Source: Symbiobacterium terraclitae
Lineage (GTDB): Bacteria > Bacillota > Sulfobacillia > Symbiobacteriales > Symbiobacteriaceae
Assembly (NCBI RefSeq): GCF_017874315.1
Contig: NZ_JAGGLG010000016.1
Coordinates: forward strand, 25,131 to 89,130
Reading direction: 5' to 3'
DNA length: 64,000 nt
Under the pieces are notes generated by a model, which was not told where the DNA came from, searched no databases, and saw nothing but the letters and a program-made list of their open reading frames with translations. The translations under genes and the position numbers were made by a program. Shown one piece after another: positions 49,292 through 58,064 of the stretch (position 1 is its first letter; each line of letters starts with the position of its first letter).

Positions 49292-50683
49292 TCAGTGTCC
49301 TGTGCGCCCCCGCCCGTCCAGGCCGGCCAGCACCGGCTCCTTCCCGTGCTCCTCCTCCCAGATCCGGTCGGCCAGCGCCCCCCACTCCGAGGCGTAGCCC
49401 GCCAGCTTGGCGGCGAACTGGTCGACGGTCTCGTCGGCGGTGAGCTGCGTCGGGTGGGCCCCCGACTCCCAGACCATGTCGCGCAGCATCTGGGGATGGT
49501 CGATGATCGGGCACGGCCGGCGCAGGTTCTCCGAGAAGGGCTGCCGCCTCTGGTACGCCTTGAACAGCGGGTTCTGCAGGGCCTCGGCCAGCGAGACGTC
49601 GTGGATGTTGCAGGTGGCGTAGTGGGCGAAGGCACACGGCTCCACCTCGCCCGCGGCGTTGATGTGGAAGTACTTCCGCCCGCCGGCAATGCAGCCCACC
49701 GCGGCCTCGCCGTCGTTCCAGAAGTCCACCAGGAAGATCGGCTTGGTGCGCCGGAACTCCCGGATGCGGTCGAACATGTAGGCCCGCTGCTCCGGCGTGG
49801 CCATCAGCTCCAGGTCCACATCCCGCCCGATGGGGATGTAGGTGAAGTACCAGCCGAAGGCGGCGCCCCGGTCCACCATCAGGTCGATGAACGCGTCGCT
49901 GGCGACCTCCTCGGTGTTCTTCCGGGTGTAGGTGGCGGAGAAGCCGTAGATCAGCCCCTCGCTGCGGAGGGTGTCCATGGCGTCCAGGACCTTCCGGAAG
50001 ACCCCCTTGCCGCGCCGGGCGTCGGTGGTCTCCTCCAGCCCCTCGATGCTGAGGGCGAAGACCATGTTGCCCCGCTCGGCGGCCCGCCGGGCGAACTCCC
50101 GCGTGATCAGGGTGCCGTTGGTGTAGATGTGGAACATCTGCTCTGGGTGGCGCCGGGCGAGCTCCAGCAGATCGTCCTGGCGCACCATCGGCTCCCCGCC
50201 GGAGATGACGAAGAAGTTGATGCCCAGTTCGCCGGCCTCCCGGCAGATGCGGTCCATGGTCTCCAGGCTGAGCTCGTGGCGCAGCTGGTAGTCGCCCGCC
50301 CAGCAGCCCGTGCAGCGCAGGTTGCACTTCTCCGTGGGGTCCATCAGGATGGCCCAGGGCACCTTGACGCCCAGCCGCTTCTCGGCCTCGCGCTGGCGGG
50401 GGATGCCGAGCAGGCTGCAGTTCAGGAAGAAGTTGACCGCGGTGCGCTCCCGCACCACGGGGCCGGTCTCCGTGAGCAGGCGCATGCCCAGCCGGTACCA
50501 GTTGCCGTCCTTGTCGGCGAGGAACCGCTGCACCTTGCGGGCGATCTCGCGGTGGCTCTCCAGCGGGGCGTGGTCCGCCACCCAGCCGGCCATGCGCGGC
50601 AGGTTCTCCTCCGGATTGCGCATCACCATTCCCACGACGCGCTGCAGCACCTGCTGTCCCAGATGCGTCTCTGCCAGGTTCAT
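49292..50683 (-). CDS. Radical SAM protein with SPASM-type C-terminus
   Basis: 463 aa. Cys motif PTEKCNLRCTGCWAGDY (C-x3-C-x2-C) near residue 120 binds the SAM [4Fe-4S] cluster. Downstream FFVISGGEPMVRQDDLLELA, HIYTNGTLITREFA and FALSIEGLEETTDARRGKGV match the MoaA/PqqE-like barrel. Later Cys (GCIAGGRKYFHINAAGEVEP, CAFAHYATC, PCPIIDHP) can hold an auxiliary cluster. About 110 residues precede the barrel (LGQQVLQRVVGMVMRNPEEN), a helical extension. Its function is not known. It lies 54 bases after a TetR gene and is probably in one transcript. Peptide, lipid or cofactor modification are all possible. Confidence 0.87.
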   Translation of the reverse strand: MNLAETHLGQQVLQRVVGMVMRNPEENLPRMAGWVADHAPLESHREIARKVQRFLADKDGNWYRLGMRLLTETGPVVRERTAVNFFLNCSLLGIPRQREAEKRLGVKVPWAILMDPTEKCNLRCTGCWAGDYQLRHELSLETMDRICREAGELGINFFVISGGEPMVRQDDLLELARRHPEQMFHIYTNGTLITREFARRAAERGNMVFALSIEGLEETTDARRGKGVFRKVLDAMDTLRSEGLIYGFSATYTRKNTEEVASDAFIDLMVDRGAAFGWYFTYIPIGRDVDLELMATPEQRAYMFDRIREFRRTKPIFLVDFWNDGEAAVGCIAGGRKYFHINAAGEVEPCAFAHYATCNIHDVSLAEALQNPLFKAYQRRQPFSENLRRPCPIIDHPQMLRDMVWESGAHPTQLTADETVDQFAAKLAGYASEWGALADRIWEEEHGKEPVLAGLDGRGRTGH

Positions 50684-50737
50684 GCTCTTTCCTCCCTCCT
50701 GTACAGCAGTGAAATGGTTGCTCTCCGCAAGGAACCA

Positions 50738-51445
50738 CTACAGCAGCTCAGCCTCGAACTCGGCCTCCTCCCGGGCCACGAGCTCCTCCAGGTGTGCGAG
50801 GAACTCCTCCGTGACCGCGTCGGCCTCCGCGGCCGTCGCCCGGCCGCCGAGGTCCAGCGCGGCGACCACGGTGTCAGCCATGAGGTCGGCCATCGCCTCG
50901 TCCGGCAGCGCCACCTGCGCCGGCGTCCACGAGGCCATCATCAAGAACCCGAGGAAAACGGAGCGCACAAGGAAGGCCTGCGCGTGCGGCGAGAGGTCGG
51001 ACCGGGCCATGTTCCGCTGGCTGAGGTACTCCAGGAGGACCTCGAAGAGCTCCTTCCGCTCGGGGTGCCGGCCCTGTTCCCGCACCAGCTTCCCCACCAC
51101 CTCCACGTCACGGGTGAAGGCCGCCCGCATCAGCGGGTGGCGGGAGAGCCCCAGGGCGGCCTGCCGGAACAGGCGGCGCAGGGTGGGCCGCTCGGACGAT
51201 GCGCGCACGCTGCTGAGGAAGGCGCGGGCCAGCCTGTACTGCTCCCGCCGCAGCAGGGCGCTGAACAGCTCGTCCCGCGTCTTCCAGTGAAGGTACAGGG
51301 TCCCCTTCGCCACCCCCGCCTGCCGCGCCAGGTCGTCGAGGGTGGTCTTGTCGTACCCGTACCGCCGCACCAGCTCTGCCGCTGCATCGAGGATCCGATG
51401 GGCCCGCTCCGCCCGCCGGAGCTGTTTTGCCGTCCGGTCCGCCAT
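50738..51445 (-). CDS. TetR-family regulator of the radical SAM gene
   Basis: 235 aa. Helix-turn-helix HRILDAAAELVRRYGYDKTT, LDDLARQAGVAKGTLYLHW (about 15-55), then an all-helical ligand domain and an acidic tail (EELVAREEAEFEAELL). ATG 51445. First gene of a two-gene unit with the radical SAM gene. A palindrome TGACCA-N12-TGGTCA lies 31 bases upstream. Confidence 0.9.
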   Translation of the reverse strand: MADRTAKQLRRAERAHRILDAAAELVRRYGYDKTTLDDLARQAGVAKGTLYLHWKTRDELFSALLRREQYRLARAFLSSVRASSERPTLRRLFRQAALGLSRHPLMRAAFTRDVEVVGKLVREQGRHPERKELFEVLLEYLSQRNMARSDLSPHAQAFLVRSVFLGFLMMASWTPAQVALPDEAMADLMADTVVAALDLGGRATAAEADAVTEEFLAHLEELVAREEAEFEAELL

Positions 51446-51475
51446 CTCGCCCGAGGCCTCCGCCCTGCATGATTT

Positions 51476-51508
51476 TGACCAAATAAGCTAATCTGGTCAT
51501 ATGCTCAA
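51476..51508 (-). promoter_or_regulatory. TetR-type operator and promoter of the TetR-radical SAM unit
   Basis: Inverted repeat TGACCA (51476-51481)-N12-TGGTCA (51494-51499). A minus-strand TTGAGC (51503-51508) can serve as -35 with a weak -10 TTATTT near 51481-51486, so the operator would cover the promoter. CTGGTCAT of the right arm recurs at 45984-45991. Confidence 0.55.
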
Positions 51509-51702
51509 GATCACCATATCTCTGTCGGTATCGCTGGACAAGGCGCACGGTGGCGCCGTTTCTGCCCGCACCGAACGGACCCGGTCGGTGCGCCCATGGT
51601 AGCAGCCCGGGCCCGTTGCATGGCGAATAGGTGGCGGGTGTGCTTTGGTCGCTCAGACCGCAGAGCCCGTCGACCGGCCGCCAGGGTCATGCCTGCAGCC
51701 TG

Positions 51703-51739
51703 AGCAGGCCCGCTCCCACAGGAAGGGAGCGGGCCTGCT
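51703..51739 (-). terminator. Terminator of the DMSO-reductase operon
   Basis: Perfect 15-bp arms agcaggcccgctccc (51703-51717) and gggagcgggcctgct (51725-51739), 7-base loop, 49 bases after the last gene of the operon. Confidence 0.75.
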
Positions 51740-51787
51740 GCATGTCTGTGATGGAAGCCCCAATCCGATCCGGCCGCGGGCGGCCGG

Positions 51788-52642
51788 CTACAGCCCGATC
51801 TTCACACGGGTGGCGTAGAAGACCACCCGGCCGGCCAGTTCGCCCAGGGCCACCAGGGCGACCAGGGCACCGGCGAACTGGGGCAGCGACGCAGCCTTCT
51901 TCTGCATCACCCGCTGCCAGGCCAGCGGCATGCAGATGCCTGCGCCCAGCACCAGGCAGAGGATCTGGCCCCAGTAGAGCGCCGACCACTGGCCGGTCAT
52001 CAGCGCCGCAGTCGCCTGCGCCTCGGGGCCGGCGGTGCCCAGGTAGGCGCCGTGCAGGGCGAGCGCGGCCACCTGCAGCCCCAGCATCGCCGCAGCGCCG
52101 ATCACGAGGCCGCCGAGACCACGGGGCTCCTCCTCGCCCTTGCGGACGCACTGCCCGGCGAAGACCGCGGCCGTGCCGACGAGGCCCGCAGTGGCAAAGA
52201 AGACCAGCGTCGTGCTCACGTGCTCCCAGGCCGGGAAGGCCGACGAGCGGTAGATCATCGACATCACGTAGATCAGTCCCAGACCCAGCAGGCTCGTCAG
52301 CGCCGCCCAGCCGTTGCGGGTCTGCACGCTGCCCACGGCGCCCCGCTCCAGCAGCACGCTGCCGATGCCCGCCGCGCCGAACAGGGCGGTCAGCAGGATC
52401 TCGCGGCTCAGCCAGGAGGTGCCGAGGTTCGACATCGTCTTCAGGGCGTTGGCCGGGTAGCCCAGGTGCGTGACCGAGGCGATCACGCCGGCGACGCCCA
52501 GGGCCAGCGCCAGGTGGAGGAAGCGCATCCGCGCCCCCGTCGACTCCTCATTCCAGAGCACGATGCGGCTCACCACGTAGATGCCCACCGCCGACTGCAG
52601 GCAGAGCGTATAGAGAATCAGCGACCAGTCGTGCATGTTCAC
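51788..52642 (-). CDS. dmsC: DMSO reductase membrane anchor subunit, DmsC type
   Basis: 284 aa, about eight membrane helices (SLILYTLCLQSAVGIYVVSR at the start; LHLALALGVAGVIASVTHLG; LTSLLGLGLIYVMSMIYRS). The pattern THLGYPANALKTMSNLGTSW is the DmsC family signature. It anchors the reductase and passes electrons from menaquinol to the FeS subunit. Its start overlaps the FeS subunit gene by ATGA. Last gene of the operon. Confidence 0.9.
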   Translation of the reverse strand: MNMHDWSLILYTLCLQSAVGIYVVSRIVLWNEESTGARMRFLHLALALGVAGVIASVTHLGYPANALKTMSNLGTSWLSREILLTALFGAAGIGSVLLERGAVGSVQTRNGWAALTSLLGLGLIYVMSMIYRSSAFPAWEHVSTTLVFFATAGLVGTAAVFAGQCVRKGEEEPRGLGGLVIGAAAMLGLQVAALALHGAYLGTAGPEAQATAALMTGQWSALYWGQILCLVLGAGICMPLAWQRVMQKKAASLPQFAGALVALVALGELAGRVVFYATRVKIGL

Positions 52643-53235
52643 TTGCGATTCCCTCCAATCGGCGAGCTAATGGCCCCGGTCGGCGGGTTGACGAGCAGCG
52701 AAGGCGTGGTGCGGTTCGGGTCGGCCAGCCCCTTGACGTGGGCCGTCCCCTCATGCTTCGCCCTGAGCTCGGCGATGTCGCCGAAGTCGATGAGCTGGTA
52801 CGGGCAGGCGTCCACGCAAACCGGACGCAGGCCGGCCTGGACCCTGTCGATGCAGCCGTCGCACTTGTGCACCTTGCCGACCTCGGGGTTGTACTGGGGG
52901 GCATCGTAAGGGCACGCCCAGACGCAGCTCTGGCAGCCGACGCAGTCGGCCGCGTTGTGCAGCACCAGGCCGTCCTCGGTGCGCTTGTACATCGCCCCGG
53001 TGGGGCAGGCCTTCACACAGGCCGGATTGGCGCAGTGGTTGCAGCTGATCGAGAGCCAGTAGGAGGTCACGTTGCTGATCCAGGCCTCGCCCCGCTTCAC
53101 CCAGCCGCCGTCCTCGTAGTTGTTCACCTTCCGGAACAGCTGGCCAACGGCAAGGTCAGACCGGTCCTTGCAGGCGATCTGGCAGGTCTTGCAGCCCACA
53201 CAGTACTTCGCGTCGATGAAAAACCCGTATTGCAT
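52639..53235 (-). CDS. dmsB: DMSO reductase iron-sulfur subunit, DmsB type
   Basis: 198-aa ferredoxin-like subunit with sixteen Cys in four groups: CVGCKTCQIAC, CNHCANPACVKACPTG, CVGCQSCVWACPYD and CDGC with CVDACPYQ, for four [4Fe-4S] clusters. YGFFIDAKYCVGCKTC is the usual start. It links the membrane anchor to the molybdenum subunit. ATG 53235, 14 bases after the catalytic subunit gene. Confidence 0.95.
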   Translation of the reverse strand: MQYGFFIDAKYCVGCKTCQIACKDRSDLAVGQLFRKVNNYEDGGWVKRGEAWISNVTSYWLSISCNHCANPACVKACPTGAMYKRTEDGLVLHNAADCVGCQSCVWACPYDAPQYNPEVGKVHKCDGCIDRVQAGLRPVCVDACPYQLIDFGDIAELRAKHEGTAHVKGLADPNRTTPSLLVNPPTGAISSPIGGNRK

Positions 53236-53249
53236 TTCGGCTCACCTCC

Positions 53250-55625
53250 TCAGAGCTTGGCCACCTGGACCAGGTTGGTGTGCTGCGGGTTGCCCTTGGC
53301 GCCCGGGGTCGGGTGGTATTTGGTGACCGTGTTGATGCAGCCGCGCACGTCGACCCCGCTGCCGTTGGGCGTGTACCAGGCGCCCTGGGGCAGGTCGGCC
53401 ACGCCGGGCATGATCGCCTTGGAGACCCGGCAGCGGACGTGGATCTCGCCCCGGTCGTTCCAGACCCGCACCATGTCGCCGTCCTTGATGCCCCGCTCGG
53501 CGGCGTCGAGCTCGTTGAGGGTGATCATCTGCGGCTCGACTTCCTCCAGCCAGGGGTTGTTGTCGTGGGTGGAGTGGACGCGCCGCTTCACGTGGTGGCC
53601 CACCAGCTGGATCGGGTACTTCTCCCGCAGCGGGTCCTGGGGGCCCTCCCACGACGGAATGTACTTCGGAATCGGCGGGAGCTCGTCGGCGTTGCCCCGC
53701 TGCGCGGCCAGCTCGGCCAGCTGCTCGGAGTAGATCTCGATCTTGCCGGAGGGCGTGCTCAGCGGGTTCTTCTCGGGGTCGGCGACGAAGCTGGCCAGGC
53801 CGATGATCGGCTCCACCTCCGTGCCGCGGACGATGGGATCCTTCAGCAGCTGCTCCCAGGTCGGGAAGCCGGGGTTCTTGGCAACGACGGCGGCGATGGC
53901 CTCGCGGCACCAGTCCTCCCAGGTCTTGCCCTCGGTGAACTTGTCGCCGATACCCAGCTTCTCGGCCACGCCGGCGCAGACCTCGTAGTTGGTCTTCACG
54001 TCAAACAGCGGCGTAATGGCCGGCACGCCCAGGTAGTAGCGGTCGCCCATGACGTTGGTGGAGCCCCGGCCCAGGTGGAGCCGCTCGTAGCTGGTGGCGT
54101 CGGGCAGCAGCACGTCGGCGTAGCGGGCCGACGGGGTCATCATCACGTCGTGGACCACGATGAACTCGCAGAGCGACTCATCCTGCAGGATGCGGTGGGT
54201 GTCGCGGGTGTCGGAGTGCTGGTTGATCAGCGTGTTGCCGCCGTAGTTCCAGATGAACTTGATATTGGACTCCAGCCGGTCGACGCCGCGCAGGCCGTCC
54301 TTGGCCGTGAGCTCGGTCCCGCGCACGATCGCCTCGGTCCACATGAAGACGGGGATCGACGCCTTCACCGGGTTGGTGCCGGCGGGGATGCTGGGGCTCG
54401 GGGCGTTCTTCCGGCCGTCGCGCAGGCCGGTACCGCCGCCCTTGACGCCGATGTTGCCGGTCATGGCCGCCAGCACCGGCAGGCCGCGCACGGGCTGCTC
54501 GCCGTAGGCGTGCCGCTGCCAGCCCAGGTTCTGGATCAGGGCGCAGGGCTTGGTGAGGGCGATCTCCCGCGCCAGCCGCACGATGGTCTCGCGCGGGACG
54601 CCGGTGATGGCCTCGGCCCACTCGGGGGTCTTGGGCACGCCGTCGGCCTCGCCCAGCACGTAGCTCTTGTAGCTGGACTTGGGCGGGGCGCTGGGCGGCA
54701 GGTGCTCGTCGTCGAAGCCGATGCAGTACTTGTCCAGGAAGGCCTGGTCGTGCAGGTTCTCGGTGATCATGACGTAGGCCAGGGCGTCCATGAGGGCGTT
54801 GTCCGTCGTCGGGCGGATGGGGATCCACTCGTCGGCGATGGCCTTGGCCGTGTCGGAGAGGCGCGGGTCGACCACGATGATCTTCGCCCCGGCCTTCTTG
54901 GCCTGCATCTGCCAGTAAAACTCGTTGCCGCCGCCCGGCTGGGTCTCGCCGGCGTTGTTGGCGAAGAGCACGATCAGGCGGGAGTTGACGAGGTCGTCGC
55001 TGGAGTTGTAGGGGGTGCCGCCGTAAGTATACGGCGCAGCCCAGCTGTAGCAGGCTGAGGAGTACGTGCCGTAGTAGTTCAGGTAGCCGCCCAGCATGTT
55101 CAGGAGGCGCGGAATCGACGTGCGGGTCGTGCCGTCCGTGCCCGAGGCGTAGTGGTTGTAGACGGCGTGGTTGCCGTAGGTCTTGATGATCCGGTCCAGG
55201 TTCTCCGCGATCAGCGTGTAGGCCTCGTCCCAGGTGATGGGCTCGAACTTGCCCTCGCCCCGCTTGCCCACCCGCTTCATGGGCTGCTTCAGCCGGTCAG
55301 GGCTGTAGACGAACTGCCGGGTGGCGCGGCCGCGCTGGCAGGCGCGCATCGCGGGGAAGCCGGGCCGGTCCTCCTGGTCGGTGTCCACCCGGATGATCAC
55401 GTCGTCCTTCACGTGCAGCTTCAGCGCGCAGGAGTAGCCGCCGCAGTTGACGGTACACTGCTGCCACACGACCTTGTCGGGCACGGGCGTCCCCGCGGCC
55501 TCGGCGGTGCCTTCCAGCACCTTGAGCCCGCCCTTCGCCATCGACGCACCGCCGATGGCCGCCCCGGCGCCAACCACCGCCGACCACTTCAGGAAACTCC
55601 GGCGGGAGACTTCAGGCAGCTTCAC
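53250..55625 (-). CDS. dmsA: DMSO reductase-family molybdopterin catalytic subunit, DmsA type
   Basis: 791 aa. Twin-arginine signal EVSRRSFLKWSAVVGAGAAI at the N-terminus, an FeS motif QCTVNCGGYSC---RACQRG, then GTYSSACYSWAAPYTYGG where a Ser at the DmsA position would bind molybdenum, and GWQRHAYGEQPVRGLPVLAA. MGDRYYLGVPAI, RVWNDRGEIHVRCRVS and the C-terminal YTPNGSGVDVRGCINTVTKY belong to the bis-MGD fold. Exported folded, with DmsB, by Tat. Substrate could be DMSO, an N-oxide or another oxo-compound. It lies directly after the chaperone gene. Confidence 0.94.
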   Translation of the reverse strand: MKLPEVSRRSFLKWSAVVGAGAAIGGASMAKGGLKVLEGTAEAAGTPVPDKVVWQQCTVNCGGYSCALKLHVKDDVIIRVDTDQEDRPGFPAMRACQRGRATRQFVYSPDRLKQPMKRVGKRGEGKFEPITWDEAYTLIAENLDRIIKTYGNHAVYNHYASGTDGTTRTSIPRLLNMLGGYLNYYGTYSSACYSWAAPYTYGGTPYNSSDDLVNSRLIVLFANNAGETQPGGGNEFYWQMQAKKAGAKIIVVDPRLSDTAKAIADEWIPIRPTTDNALMDALAYVMITENLHDQAFLDKYCIGFDDEHLPPSAPPKSSYKSYVLGEADGVPKTPEWAEAITGVPRETIVRLAREIALTKPCALIQNLGWQRHAYGEQPVRGLPVLAAMTGNIGVKGGGTGLRDGRKNAPSPSIPAGTNPVKASIPVFMWTEAIVRGTELTAKDGLRGVDRLESNIKFIWNYGGNTLINQHSDTRDTHRILQDESLCEFIVVHDVMMTPSARYADVLLPDATSYERLHLGRGSTNVMGDRYYLGVPAITPLFDVKTNYEVCAGVAEKLGIGDKFTEGKTWEDWCREAIAAVVAKNPGFPTWEQLLKDPIVRGTEVEPIIGLASFVADPEKNPLSTPSGKIEIYSEQLAELAAQRGNADELPPIPKYIPSWEGPQDPLREKYPIQLVGHHVKRRVHSTHDNNPWLEEVEPQMITLNELDAAERGIKDGDMVRVWNDRGEIHVRCRVSKAIMPGVADLPQGAWYTPNGSGVDVRGCINTVTKYHPTPGAKGNPQHTNLVQVAKL

Positions 55626-55659
55626 ATTGACCCCTCTCTTTCACATGGCGTAGTGGATC

Positions 55660-56313
55660 CTAGATGGACTGCTCCGACAGTGCCATGTCGGCCCGCAGGA
55701 GCCCCAGGGTCAGCCGGGCCAGCCCGGCGTAGAACCCCGTCTGCCCGGCCGCCTCCACCTTCTCCGCGAACTGGTGGACCCACCGGAGAAGATGCTCCTC
55801 CAGGCACTCCCGCTGGCCCGCCAGCAGCGCCTCTGCACCGGCGTCGTCCCCGGCCTCGAGCCGGTCCGCCGTGCGCCGGGAGAGCTCGCTGAGGAACTGG
55901 AGCTGCACCCCGATGTGATCGTCCGTCACGCCCACCGCCCGCTCGGCCGCAAGGCCGAATCTGGCGTACAGCGCCCTGACCCGGAGGGTCTCCTCACCCA
56001 TGAGCGTCCGCTCCCGGTCCAGGTAGACCGACTGCCACGGCGGCGCCGCCGCCGGCCCCAGCGTGCCGAAAAGGCGCCAGAACTCCTCCCGGACGGCCGC
56101 GGCGCTGATCTCGGGCAGGGAACCCGCCAGGAACGCCAGTCCGCGCTCCACGTCGGCCTGCCCCCTTCCCAGCGGCCACTCGGCCACGAAGTCCGGGTGA
56201 CGCATCACAGCCAGCCGTGCGTCATCTGGTGGATCGAGGTAGAGCCCGGCCAACAGCGCGTAAACCTCGGCCCGAACCTTGCAGTACAGCAGCAGGTCGG
56301 TTCTGCCCGACAT
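55660..56313 (-). CDS. TorD/DmsD-family chaperone
   Basis: 217-aa all-helical chaperone for the molybdoenzyme and its twin-arginine signal. Typical pieces: VRAEVYALLAGLYLDPPDDA, the central EEFWRLFGTLGPAAAPPWQS with VYLDRERTLMGEETLRVRAL, DHIGVQLQFLSELSRR and HLLRWVHQFAEKVEAAGQTG. ATG 56313 follows ggaggg by 8 bases. First gene of the operon, so it is made before the catalytic subunit; 34 bases separate it from dmsA. Confidence 0.9.
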   Translation of the reverse strand: MSGRTDLLLYCKVRAEVYALLAGLYLDPPDDARLAVMRHPDFVAEWPLGRGQADVERGLAFLAGSLPEISAAAVREEFWRLFGTLGPAAAPPWQSVYLDRERTLMGEETLRVRALYARFGLAAERAVGVTDDHIGVQLQFLSELSRRTADRLEAGDDAGAEALLAGQRECLEEHLLRWVHQFAEKVEAAGQTGFYAGLARLTLGLLRADMALSEQSI

Positions 56314-56454
56314 CACCTTCCCTCCTCTACAGCGCGCCGCCAGCATTGTGACGGCAATAACATGGGTTGCCTTTCATTATGCAAGCGGGGCGGAAAGCAC
56401 GGTACGCACATCGGGACAGACCTCCGGGGGCGAATCGGGACTGCTGGATACTTT

Positions 56455-56483
56455 GGATATCGTAAGGTCTGGAACTGATATCC
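56455..56483. promoter_or_regulatory. Inverted repeat upstream of the DMSO-reductase operon
   Basis: GGATATC (56455-56461), 15-base spacer, GATATCC (56477-56483), with an extra half site tggata at 56446-56451. It lies about 140 bases upstream of the chaperone start, a typical position for an activator. Confidence 0.5.
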
Positions 56484-56790
56484 CTCGACGGTCCGTATAG
56501 CACGAACCTTGTCGCACCCGGGGCGGCAACGGGGCTGCAAGGCTGGCATTCCGGCAGCTGAAGCAGGTCTAGTCCTTTCGGCCCAGCCCGCTCTGCCGCG
56601 CGCCACCGGCCGGGCCTGTCAAGCAGCGCGGCCGGACCTGCCGCCGCCGGACATCACCCGATCGGGTGGTTTCGCCATGGTGCAATCGGCTACGCCCGAT
56701 CAGGATCGGGGTGCCTTGGGAACGAGGGCGCGCGCCGGGGATGGACAGCAACCAGCCGACGGCCCGGGGCGCTGAGCGCGCAAGCACAGC

Positions 56791-56826
56791 GCAACGGGTC
56801 CGCGCCCGGATGCGCGAACCCGTTGC
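56791..56826 (-). terminator. Terminator of the dehydrogenase gene
   Basis: 15-base arms gcaacgggtccgcgc (56791-56805) and gcgcgaacccgttgc (56812-56826) with one mismatch, 30 bases after the stop of the gene at 56856. Confidence 0.7.
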
Positions 56827-56855
56827 TCAGATCCTCTCTTATTATCCAGTTTCGC

Positions 56856-57935
56856 CTACCGGAACCGCGCCTCCAGCCGGGCGATGATGGCGTCGACCAT
56901 CTCGTTGGTGGTGCTGCGGCCGCCCAGGTCGGGTGTCCGCACGCGGCCCTCCTCCAGCACGTCCTCCACCGCGGTCATCACGGCCTCGCCCAGGTCCTGG
57001 CGGCCCAGGTGGTCCAGCATCATGCTGGACGACCAGATCTGGCCGACCGGGTTGGCGATTCCCTTGCCGGCGATGTCCGGCGCGGAGCCGTGGACCGGCT
57101 CGAACATCGACGGGTACTTCCGCTCGGGGTTGATGTTGGCCGAGGGCGCCATGCCGATGGAGCCCATCACCGCGCCGCCCAGGTCGGTGAGGATGTCGCC
57201 GAACAGGTTGGAGGCCACCACCACGTCGTACACGTCGGGCTTGAGCACGAAGTTGGCCGCCAGGGCGTCGATGTGGGTGAGCCAGCGCTCCACCTCGGGG
57301 AACTCCGTCTCGCCGATCTGGTTGAAGACCTCGTCCCAGAAGGGCATCGCCCAGTTGATGCCGTTGGACTTGGTCGCGCCGCAGAGCCGCTTGCGGGGGG
57401 CCTTCGCCGCCAGCCGGTAGGCGTAGCGGATGACCCGCTCCGTGCCCAGCCGGGTGAACACGGTGTTCTGGACGACCACCTCATGCGGGAAGCCCGTGTG
57501 CAGCCGCCCGCCCATGCTGGAGTACTCGCCCTCGGTGTTCTCCCGGATGACGACGAAGTTCACGTCCCCGGGGTTGCGGCCCCGCAAGGGGCTGGTGACG
57601 CCCCGCAGGATGCGCACCGGGCGCATGTTCACGTACTGCTCGAACCCCCGCCGGATCGGCAGCAGCAGCCCCCAGAGCGAGACGTGGTCGGGCACGCCCG
57701 GGTAGCCCACCGCACCCAGCATGATGGTCTCGAAGCTGCGCAGGGTGCTCAGGAAGTCCTTGGGGGCCATCTCGCCGTGCTGCGTGTAGTAGGCGCAGCC
57801 CCACGGGAACTCGGTGTACGCAAACTTGATGCCGCCGTCGAGTTCGGCGAGCCTGTCGAGCAGCCGCCGTGCCGCCTGCACCGTCTCGATCCCGATACCG
57901 TCCCCCGGGATGACCGCAACCGATACCGTCTGCAT
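56856..57935 (-). CDS. Tartrate/D-malate dehydrogenase-type decarboxylating dehydrogenase
   Basis: 359-aa member of the isopropylmalate/isocitrate dehydrogenase family. Motifs: VAVIPGDGIGIETVQAARRL at the start, LRGVTSPLRGRNPGDVNFVV, IRENTEGEYSSMGGRLH, KSNGINWAMPFWDEVF and YDVVVASNLFGDILTDLGGA plus EPVHGSAPDIAGKGIANPVG. GKGIANPVGQIWSSSMML and the PWGCAYY region match TtuC/DmlA-type enzymes, which oxidise tartrate or D-malate with NAD and decarboxylate. ATG 57935 follows ggaggg by 8 bases. Single gene. Confidence 0.88.
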   Translation of the reverse strand: MQTVSVAVIPGDGIGIETVQAARRLLDRLAELDGGIKFAYTEFPWGCAYYTQHGEMAPKDFLSTLRSFETIMLGAVGYPGVPDHVSLWGLLLPIRRGFEQYVNMRPVRILRGVTSPLRGRNPGDVNFVVIRENTEGEYSSMGGRLHTGFPHEVVVQNTVFTRLGTERVIRYAYRLAAKAPRKRLCGATKSNGINWAMPFWDEVFNQIGETEFPEVERWLTHIDALAANFVLKPDVYDVVVASNLFGDILTDLGGAVMGSIGMAPSANINPERKYPSMFEPVHGSAPDIAGKGIANPVGQIWSSSMMLDHLGRQDLGEAVMTAVEDVLEEGRVRTPDLGGRSTTNEMVDAIIARLEARFR

Positions 57936-58064
57936 GCGAGGATCCCTCCTAGGTCTTACACCGGAGATGGGAGGCTCCACCACCATTCAAACGTGTATCG
58001 GGCGCGGCGCGCAACGGCCTAACGCCAGAATGCTCCGAAATGGCACGTTGGTACCGGCGGCCGG

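Larger units (their letters stand above)
56314..56855. other. 542-base gap before the DMSO-reductase operon
   Basis: Holds a near-CRP/FNR palindrome TGTGA-cggcaa-TAACA (56347-56362), an inverted repeat GGATATC-N15-GATATCC (56455-56483), two CCCGAT-type palindromes (56655-56668 and 56695-56710) and a terminator (56791-56826). No gene seen. Confidence 0.55.
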
